Source: Candidatus Scatousia excrementipullorum
Lineage (GTDB): Bacteria; Cyanobacteriota; Vampirovibrionia; Gastranaerophilales; Gastranaerophilaceae
Length of the DNA: 12,365 nt
NCBI GenBank assembly: GCA_017694215.1
Contig: JADIND010000104.1
Location: 1-12,365 of the forward strand
Reading direction: 5' to 3'
Below, one piece after another: positions 6,476-12,365 of the stretch; within the stretch, counting starts at the first letter, position 1, and the number at the start of each line of letters is the position of its first letter. The translations under genes and the position numbers were made by a program. The notes beneath the pieces are model-generated. The model saw only the letters and a program-made list of their open reading frames with translations, did not search any database and had not been told where the DNA came from.

Positions 6476-7941
6476 GATTAACTTATATTGCAAAAGCTCT
6501 GAGTATTGTACTCGGATATATTAACATTGCATTTATATTTCCTATAATTGTTGCCTTTATTTACCATGATTATTATTCATTGATTCCATTTGCCGTAACA
6601 GGTTTAATTGCATGGTTTTTGAGTATGGGATTAAAATACAGTGTAAAAGGAACCTCTGAACTTGAAAATTTGAATGATATAAAAAAAGGAGAAGCTTTAT
6701 TTATTGTAACTGTATCCTGGATTATGTTTGCAATAATTGTAGCAATACCTTATTTATTTTACGGGATAAGTCCTGTTGATGCACTTTTTGAATCTGTTTC
6801 AGGCATCACGACAACAGGGGCTACAATAATAACCACATATGATTACCCGCAGGCGTTCTTTTTCTGGAGATCATTTGCACAATGGCTCGGAGGTCTGGGA
6901 ATAATCGTTTTGTTTATTGCGATTTTGCCTCAATTTGCAGTTGCAGGACGTCAGATGTTTTTTGCGGAAGCTCCAGGCCCTACGGAAGATAAGCTCACTC
7001 CGAGAATAAGAAACACTGCCTCCGCATTATGGAAAGTTTATGCAGTGCTCACAATAATTTGTATTATGCTGCTGGTAATAGCCGGAATGAATCCTTTTGA
7101 CGCAGTGTGTAATTCAATGTCAACCCTCTCGGCCGGAGGTTTCTCTCCAAATTCTTTAAGTACAATGGGGTATAATTCTAATTTGATTACATGGATTATG
7201 CTGATTTTTATGTTTTTTGCAGGTACAAGTTTTAACCTTTTATATAATGTTATAAAAAAACGAAATTTGTTATTATTTTTTAAGAGTGAGGAATTCAAAC
7301 TATACTTCTTTATGGTTCTGTTAATGAGCGGATTAATAACAACAGCACTGGTTCTAAACAACGGATACTCAATATTCGAAGGGATAACTCACTCACTCTA
7401 TCAGGTAATAAGTATAGCAACATCTACCGGAAGTGCCAGCGTTGATTTTGTTCAATGGGATATGACAGCTAAAATACTTTTATTTCTTGTAATGTTTATG
7501 GGCTCTTGTTCAAGTTCAGCGGGCGGCGGTATTAAAATGACAAGATGGCTTTTACTTTGGAGAACATTAAAAGCCGAACTGGTCAGAATTTTACATCCTA
7601 ATGCTGTAATAAATGTAAAAATTGATAATAATAACGTTCCGGCAGATATCATAAGACAAATTGTAATTTTTATAATTTATTATTTTATAATTTTTGCAGT
7701 AGGTGCGGTTTTAATATCAATGATTGAACAAAACCCTACTATAGGGCTAGCCGGCTCTATAACTGCACTTGGCAATATCGGCCCCGGATTTGAAACAGTA
7801 ACAGGACCTATGGGAGGTTTCGCATCTTTACATATCGTTTCAAAATCAATAATGATTCTCTGGATGCTTGTCGGCAGACTTGAAATAATTCCTTTTATGG
7901 TACTGTTACAGCCTGATTTTTGGAATTTTAAAGATAAATAG
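6472..7941 (+). CDS. trkH: Trk/Ktr potassium channel subunit TrkH
   Basis: This 489-residue integral membrane protein is the K+-conducting subunit, built of four M1-P-M2 repeats. All four filter regions are visible with their glycine: TTTGAT (113-118), LSAGGF (219-224), TSTG (317-320) and GNIGPG (434-439). The conserved GSCSSSAGGGIKMTRW (344-359) matches the intramembrane gating loop of the third repeat (E. coli has GGCGGSTGGGLK). The C-terminus LVGRLEIIPFMVLL is also family-typical. The ATG overlaps the trkA stop (ATGA), with GGAG seven bases upstream. No strong terminator follows: the next 60 bases hold T-runs but only a weak hairpin, so some read-through toward tolC is possible. Confidence 0.95.
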   Translation: MRLTYIAKALSIVLGYINIAFIFPIIVAFIYHDYYSLIPFAVTGLIAWFLSMGLKYSVKGTSELENLNDIKKGEALFIVTVSWIMFAIIVAIPYLFYGISPVDALFESVSGITTTGATIITTYDYPQAFFFWRSFAQWLGGLGIIVLFIAILPQFAVAGRQMFFAEAPGPTEDKLTPRIRNTASALWKVYAVLTIICIMLLVIAGMNPFDAVCNSMSTLSAGGFSPNSLSTMGYNSNLITWIMLIFMFFAGTSFNLLYNVIKKRNLLLFFKSEEFKLYFFMVLLMSGLITTALVLNNGYSIFEGITHSLYQVISIATSTGSASVDFVQWDMTAKILLFLVMFMGSCSSSAGGGIKMTRWLLLWRTLKAELVRILHPNAVINVKIDNNNVPADIIRQIVIFIIYYFIIFAVGAVLISMIEQNPTIGLAGSITALGNIGPGFETVTGPMGGFASLHIVSKSIMILWMLVGRLEIIPFMVLLQPDFWNFKDK

Positions 7942-8016
7942 ATGGAAACATAAAGCTGCAACAAGGAATCTTTAAATTTTCACCGTTTTTTCTTCGATTT
8001 TTTCAATTATCAGGAT

Positions 8017-8047
8017 GATTAAAATGAACAATTAATATGATTTAATC
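8017..8047. repeat. Inverted repeat in front of tolC (candidate operator)
   Basis: GATTAAA (8017-8023) and its exact complement TTTAATC (8041-8047) are separated by 17 bases, ending seven bases before the TATAAT box. The arrangement would place a dimeric regulator over the -35 region. Seven-base AT-rich repeats also arise by chance here, so this is tentative. Confidence 0.3.
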
Positions 8048-8059
8048 GTTTAATATAAT
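8031..8059 (+). promoter_or_regulatory. Probable promoter of the tolC-macAB operon
   Basis: A perfect TATAAT lies at 8054-8059, about 31 bases before the start codon. The -35 position at 17-base spacing (8031-8036) reads ATTAAT, a poor match. A weak -35 would suit an activator-dependent or regulated promoter, but the sequence cannot decide that. Confidence 0.45.
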
Positions 8060-8089
8060 GAAAACAGAAAAATAACAGAGGATTTTTTG

Positions 8090-9550
8090 TTGAAGGGCAT
8101 TAACATTCTGAAGATTTACCTTGTTGTAGGTGCTGTATTATTTAGCACAAGTATTGCTTGTGCTGCCGAAAAATACGCTGTTATTGAAAAAGGTGCACAT
8201 CTTACGATTTCTGATTGTATAAAAATAGCACTTAACAACAGTCCGCTTATTAAACAGGCACATTATAATTACAGGATTTCCAAAGCTGACTTAGGACTTG
8301 CAAAATCAGCCTTTTTCCCGACAATAGGTGTCGGGGCAGGATACAATTACAATGCAAATAAAAATAACCGGTACTCAACAAATCAGGATTACTACAGTGC
8401 AGAAGCGTCTTTAAATCAATTAATCTGGAATTTTGGTAAGACAAATGCCCGAATAAAAATGCAAAAATTTAACAAAATTGCTGCACTATATACTTTTGAC
8501 AATGTTGTACTGGATACGATATACGGAGTTAAAAACTACTATTACGCCGTTCTTGCAGCCAAAGCAACCGTTGATATAAACAGGGCAAATGTTCAAATTA
8601 ACGAAAGAAACTATCAGAGAACAAAAGCTTATTTTGATGAAGGTATCCGTTCAAAAATTGACCTTGTAAATGCTGAAGTTTACCTTAGTGATTCAAAAGT
8701 TACGCTGGTTCAGTCGGAAAGAGCTTACCAGAATGCAATCATTGCTTTGAATAATGCAATGTATGTAGCATATACACCGGAATACGAAATCGAAAATACT
8801 GAAACTTTTAATTTTAACAAAAATGAAATCCCCGTTAATCTTCAAAAAATTTCTGAAAAAACAGATTTAAGCAAAACGCCGAATCCGGTTTCTGATGCAA
8901 CTCTTACATCAGGTGTTGAGAAATTGGATGTTATTGAAAATTATAAATTCAAACCTTTTCCATATACATTTGAACAGTGTGTTGAAGAAGCAAACAAAAA
9001 TCGTCCGGATTTGAAAGCATATGAAGCAACGATTGAAGCAATGAAACAATCTCTCCTTTATATAAAAAGAGAATATTATCCGGAATTAACAGGCTCTGTC
9101 GGATACGGATACAGAGATTTGAGCAATACAAATTCTCTGAATGTAGGCGTCAACATCAGCAGCTCTGTAAATATTCTCGGGAAAAAATACGAAATTGACA
9201 GCGGCAAGCTGCAGGTAGATTTGGCAAAAAATACCCTTGAAATGGCAAAACAAAATATGTATTTTGATATTCAGGATGCATATGTCAGTATGAAACAATA
9301 CGAAAAACAAATTCCGCTTCTTGCGGTTAAAGTCAGACAAACTCTTGAAAACCTTGAACTTGCTGACGGCAGATATTCTGTCGGACTCGGAGATTATATC
9401 GAACTTCAGGACGCAAAAGTTAATTACAACAATGCACAAAATTCTTACGTTCAAGCAGTGTATAATTATAATGTATCAAGATCAAATTTGGAAAGACTAA
9501 TTGCCTTACCGCAAGAAATAACAGTAACAGTTGAGGATCAAAAATCATGA
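8090..9550 (+). CDS. tolC: TolC-family outer-membrane efflux channel
   Basis: This 486-residue protein is an outer-membrane factor, a trimeric beta-barrel plus alpha-helical tunnel through which a tripartite pump expels its substrate. The signal peptide ends at IACAA (about 22-26). Two OEP repeats are visible. The first starts LTISDCIKIALNNSP (about 38) with AKSAFFPTIGVGAGYNYN (71-88); the second starts FPYTFEQCVEEANKNRPDL (about 290-308) with REYYPELTGSVGYGY (327-341). GRYSVGLGDYIELQDA (427-442) is the family's conserved helix turn. A polar stretch (about 235-288) links the halves. TTG is the start: TTG at 8090 has AGAGG with an 8-base spacer, while TTG at 8087 has a 5-base spacer. The stop overlaps the next ATG (ATGA). 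It heads the operon with macA and the MacB genes, so it is most likely their dedicated channel. Confidence 0.92.
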   Translation: MKGINILKIYLVVGAVLFSTSIACAAEKYAVIEKGAHLTISDCIKIALNNSPLIKQAHYNYRISKADLGLAKSAFFPTIGVGAGYNYNANKNNRYSTNQDYYSAEASLNQLIWNFGKTNARIKMQKFNKIAALYTFDNVVLDTIYGVKNYYYAVLAAKATVDINRANVQINERNYQRTKAYFDEGIRSKIDLVNAEVYLSDSKVTLVQSERAYQNAIIALNNAMYVAYTPEYEIENTETFNFNKNEIPVNLQKISEKTDLSKTPNPVSDATLTSGVEKLDVIENYKFKPFPYTFEQCVEEANKNRPDLKAYEATIEAMKQSLLYIKREYYPELTGSVGYGYRDLSNTNSLNVGVNISSSVNILGKKYEIDSGKLQVDLAKNTLEMAKQNMYFDIQDAYVSMKQYEKQIPLLAVKVRQTLENLELADGRYSVGLGDYIELQDAKVNYNNAQNSYVQAVYNYNVSRSNLERLIALPQEITVTVEDQKS

Positions 9551-10713
9551 AAATAAAAAGAAGATACTTTGTTATATGTATAGCAGTGATAGTTTTTTTC
9601 ACGGCGGGAATAATTCATCACCTTATGAAGAATCACATTTCTTATGAAACAAGAAAACTTAAACGCTGTACAATAACGCAGGTAGTTGAAGCTTCCGGAA
9701 CGATTAATCCTGTAAATACGGTATCTGTCGGTTCAACTGTATCAGGTTTGATTGAAAGTATTTATGTTGATTTTAACTCACAGGTAAAAAAAGGACAGCT
9801 CCTTGCACAAATCGACCCGAGAACATTTCAGGCAACTGTTGAGCAGCAAAGAGCATCAGTTGCAAATGCTGAAGCTAATGTCGCAAGAATGGAGGCTGTG
9901 ACTGAAATGGCAAGAAAAACTTATGTAAGGTACAAAAATTTATATGCCAAAAACTTTATAGCAAAAAGTGAACTTGATCAGGCTGAAAGTGATTACCTCT
10001 CAAATCTTGCACAGGTCGCCTCGGCAAAAGCACAGGTTACACAGTCCAGAGCAAGTTTGTCGACAGCAGAAACGAACTTGGGTTATACAAAAATTATTGC
10101 ACCTGTTGACGGAACAATCGTATCAAGAGAAATTGACGTTGGTCAGCCGGTTGCAGCCAGCTTTCAGGCACCTGAATTATTCACAATAGCTCAGGATTTA
10201 ACAAAAATGCAAATTGAAGTAAGTGTGTCAGAAGCTGATATTGGAAAAGTTGCAGTCGGTCAGGAAGTAACGTATACCCTTGACGGTTATCAGGACAGCG
10301 TATTTCAGGGAAAAGTTACCCAGGTAAGAATTTCGCCTACAACTGTTTCCAATGTCGTAACTTATACCGTAATTGTTAATGTTGATAACGAAGATTTAAA
10401 ACTTATTCCAGGGATGACTGCAAACGTTTCAATAATTACGGATAAGAGTGAAAATGTTCTCTGTGCCCCTAGTCTTGCTCTTAAATACAATCCAAATACT
10501 GACGGCACAAGATATAAAACGCAGGGAATCTGGATTCTGCAAAAGAATAAAAAGCCAAAAAGAATTGAGATTGAAACAGGTGCCAGCAATGACACTCAGT
10601 TTGAAGTTATTTCGGATGAATTAAAAGAAGGCGACAGAGTTATTACCGGTTCTTCCAATGTGAGAAAGAGTTCACAGGAAGGCGGCAGAAGAAGAGGCCC
10701 GAGGATGTTCTGA
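9547..10713 (+). CDS. macA: MacA-like periplasmic adaptor (membrane fusion protein)
   Basis: This 388-residue adaptor joins the inner-membrane ABC transporter to TolC. Residues 8-26 form an uncleaved N-terminal membrane anchor. They are followed by the first half of the lipoyl domain (about 58-92, VSGLIESIYVDFNSQVKKGQLLAQIDP), a helical hairpin coiled coil rich in Ala/Gln/Glu (93-173), the second lipoyl half (APVDGTIVSREIDVGQPV, 185-202), a beta-barrel (about 215-297) and a membrane-proximal domain (300-370). VSEADIGKVAVGQ closely matches E. coli MacA VSEADVIHLKPGQ. The C-terminus is basic (GGRRRGPRMF). GAGG lies ten bases before the ATG, which overlaps the tolC stop. The gene ends in TGATG, sharing one base with the ATPase start. 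Exported substrate not predictable: macrolides, peptides, lipids and siderophores are all known for relatives. Confidence 0.92.
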   Translation: MKIKRRYFVICIAVIVFFTAGIIHHLMKNHISYETRKLKRCTITQVVEASGTINPVNTVSVGSTVSGLIESIYVDFNSQVKKGQLLAQIDPRTFQATVEQQRASVANAEANVARMEAVTEMARKTYVRYKNLYAKNFIAKSELDQAESDYLSNLAQVASAKAQVTQSRASLSTAETNLGYTKIIAPVDGTIVSREIDVGQPVAASFQAPELFTIAQDLTKMQIEVSVSEADIGKVAVGQEVTYTLDGYQDSVFQGKVTQVRISPTTVSNVVTYTVIVNVDNEDLKLIPGMTANVSIITDKSENVLCAPSLALKYNPNTDGTRYKTQGIWILQKNKKPKRIEIETGASNDTQFEVISDELKEGDRVITGSSNVRKSSQEGGRRRGPRMF

Positions 10714-11441
10714 TGAGCCTGATAGAAGTAAAACATGCCATAAAAACCTATCAAACGGGTGAAGACAGTTTTAATGCTTTAAATGATGTTTCACTCAGTA
10801 TTGAACAGGGCGAATTTGTAGCTATTATGGGAACATCAGGTTCCGGGAAATCAACATTTATGAATATGCTCGGAACACTCGACAAACCTAATTCCGGCAG
10901 CTATTACCTTGACGGAATTGACATGCTCTCACTTGATACTAATGCCCTTGCTGAAGTCAGAAACATAAAAATGGGTTTTGTCTTTCAGGGGTTTAACCTT
11001 ATCTCAAGAACAACCGCACTGGAAAATGTGGAACTCCCAATGATTTATAAAGGGATTCCGGAAGAAGAGCGAATCTCCAGAGCAAAACATGCACTTAAAA
11101 TTGTAGGACTGGAAAAGCGTGAAGCTCACATGCCGAACCAGATGTCCGGAGGTCAGCAGCAAAGAGTTGCAATAGCCCGTGCTATCGTAAATGATCCGCC
11201 TCTTATTCTCGCTGATGAACCGACAGGGAACCTTGATACCAGAACCAGTATTGAGGTTATGGAATTTTTTGTCAATTTAAATGCCAAAATGGGAAAAACA
11301 ATCGTACTTGTCACGCACGAACCGGATATCGCCGAATACTGCAAACGTATAGTCAGGTTTAAAGACGGAAATATTATATCAGATGAGATTAATCCTAATC
11401 CTCATCCTGTTACGACACGAATGGAGGATTATACACTGTGA
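10713..11441 (+). CDS. macB: MacB-type ABC transporter ATPase subunit (LolD/MacB family)
   Basis: This complete 242-residue nucleotide-binding subunit corresponds to the N-terminal domain of E. coli MacB, here as a separate gene. All ATPase motifs are intact: Walker A GTSGSGKST (40-48), Q-loop Q92 in FVFQGFNL, signature MSGGQQQR (144-151), Walker B LILADEP (164-170) with catalytic E169, D-loop GNLD and switch H202 in VTHEPD. ATP binding and hydrolysis power the mechanotransmission movement of the partner permease rather than moving substrate through the membrane. GAGG is eight bases before the ATG. The start shares a base with the macA stop, and the end overlaps the permease GTG start (GTGA). 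The last 20 residues (about 222-242, PNPHPVTTRMEDY) extend beyond the core fold. Confidence 0.94.
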   Translation: MSLIEVKHAIKTYQTGEDSFNALNDVSLSIEQGEFVAIMGTSGSGKSTFMNMLGTLDKPNSGSYYLDGIDMLSLDTNALAEVRNIKMGFVFQGFNLISRTTALENVELPMIYKGIPEEERISRAKHALKIVGLEKREAHMPNQMSGGQQQRVAIARAIVNDPPLILADEPTGNLDTRTSIEVMEFFVNLNAKMGKTIVLVTHEPDIAEYCKRIVRFKDGNIISDEINPNPHPVTTRMEDYTL

Positions 11442-12365
11442 TAGATTTTAAATCGACATTCATAATGGCTGTAAGATCGTTAAAAATAAACAAAATGCGT
11501 TCAATGCTTACAAGTCTAGGTATTATTATCGGTGTAAGTGCCGTTATTATTATGCTAGCCGTAGGCTCGGGGGCAAGTATAAGAATTGCAAAAGATATGG
11601 AATCTATGGGCAGCAACCTTCTTATGATTCGTTCAGCCTCTGCCAATACGGGCGGTGTCAGAATGGGACTCGGAACAAAGCCATCCCTGACACTTAAAGA
11701 TGCCGAGATTATAGAAAAACAGGCCAGAGGGATAATGGCCGTTGCCCCATATTCATCAGGAACAGCACAATTAACCTACGGAAATCAAAACTGGTCAACT
11801 ACAATAGGAGGTACAACCGCATCTTACCTTCTTATAAGAAATTATGAAATTCTGGACGGCAGAAACTTTGTCCCTGAAGATATAAAAAACAATACAAAAG
11901 TAGCCATTGTCGGAAACACGGTGGCAACAGAACTTTTCGGAGATATGGATCCGATTAACAAAACAATGAGAATCGGAAATGTTCCGTTTAAAATTATTGC
12001 ACTGTTAAAAACAAAAGGCCAGAGCGGGATGGGAATGGATCAGGATGACCTCGTATTTATTCCTATTACAACCGCACAGAAGAAAGTTTTCGGGACTGAT
12101 TTCCCCGGGTCAATAAAAATGATTAACGTAAAAGCACAGAATTCCGATGCAATGGAAATCGCCCAGACAGACATTGATGAAATTCTGACAAAACGCCATA
12201 ACCTCGGTAAAAATCAGGAAAAAGATTTTGAAATTAGAAATCTTGCGGAAATGCAGGAAACTATAAAGTCTTCTGCCAGAACAATGTCAATTCTTCTCGG
12301 AGCAATAGCCTCCGTATCACTGCTTGTAGGCGGTATCGGAATTATGAATATTATGCTTGTATCTG
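11438..12365 (+). CDS. macB: MacB-type ABC transporter permease (partial, runs off right edge)
   Basis: A GTG at 11438 opens a frame that stays open to the window end, giving 309 residues so far. The GTG overlaps the ATPase stop by four bases and has GGAGG ten bases upstream. After a short amphipathic N-terminus comes TM1 (about 25-43, LGIIIGVSAVIIMLAVGSGA), a hallmark of the MacB/FtsX permease family. A large periplasmic domain (about 50-280) follows, then the start of TM2 (SILLGAIASVSLLVGGIGIMNIMLVS). About two further membrane segments should follow outside the window, for a full length near 400 residues. This is the membrane half matching the preceding ATPase and should contact MacA through its periplasmic domain. 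Confidence 0.92.
   Translation, partial: MIDFKSTFIMAVRSLKINKMRSMLTSLGIIIGVSAVIIMLAVGSGASIRIAKDMESMGSNLLMIRSASANTGGVRMGLGTKPSLTLKDAEIIEKQARGIMAVAPYSSGTAQLTYGNQNWSTTIGGTTASYLLIRNYEILDGRNFVPEDIKNNTKVAIVGNTVATELFGDMDPINKTMRIGNVPFKIIALLKTKGQSGMGMDQDDLVFIPITTAQKKVFGTDFPGSIKMINVKAQNSDAMEIAQTDIDEILTKRHNLGKNQEKDFEIRNLAEMQETIKSSARTMSILLGAIASVSLLVGGIGIMNIMLVS

Noticed and set aside
7942..8010. Terminator after trkH
   Set aside because: T-runs are present at 7985-7991 and 7998-8003, but no stable GC-containing hairpin precedes them.
9086..9454. 122-codon minus-strand frame inside tolC
   Set aside because: It is antisense to the second OEP repeat, cysteine- and phenylalanine-rich without motifs.

Overview
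The window is an AT-rich bacterial chromosome segment, by eye in the mid-30s % GC. It is densely packed with ordinary housekeeping and envelope genes. No rRNA, tRNA, CRISPR array, insertion sequence, integrase or phage gene is visible. The host should be a diderm (Gram-negative-type) bacterium, because the window encodes a TolC-family outer-membrane channel with its periplasmic adaptor, plus a secreted two-domain M16 peptidase. The low GC, the YggT/YlmG protein and this mix of genes would fit a Gastranaerophilales/Melainabacteria-like gut bacterium. That assignment is only a guess; the sequence contains no phylogenetic marker.

Layout from left to right. (1) Positions 3-92 look like the last codons of a plus-strand gene entering from outside. 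(2) A minus-strand block follows: a secreted M16 metallopeptidase (298-2880) and a lytic transglycosylase (3018-3671), each followed by its own intrinsic terminator. (3) A 321-bp divergent intergenic region carries two credible tandem sigma70-type promoters on the plus strand. (4) These lead into a four-gene run: methylthioadenosine phosphorylase, YggT, and the potassium-uptake pair TrkA and TrkH. The last two overlap at ATGA. (5) A 148-bp gap carries a TATAAT box and a small inverted repeat. (6) It precedes a tightly overlapping operon tolC-macA-macB(ATPase)-macB(permease), whose last gene runs off the right edge.

How the genes work together. TrkA (cytosolic, NAD-sensing RCK protein) gates TrkH (membrane channel) for K+ uptake. 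The TolC, MacA and MacB-type proteins should assemble into one tripartite exporter spanning both membranes. In this copy the MacB ATPase and membrane parts are separate genes, unlike the fused E. coli MacB. The phosphorylase recycles methylthioadenosine from polyamine synthesis, and its link to K+ transport is positional only. I see no clearly novel system. The points most worth a second look are matching TTG-start initiation sites in two exported-protein genes, the asymmetric decay of motifs in the duplicated halves of M16 and TrkA, the phosphorylase-YggT-Trk grouping, and a possible operator in front of tolC.
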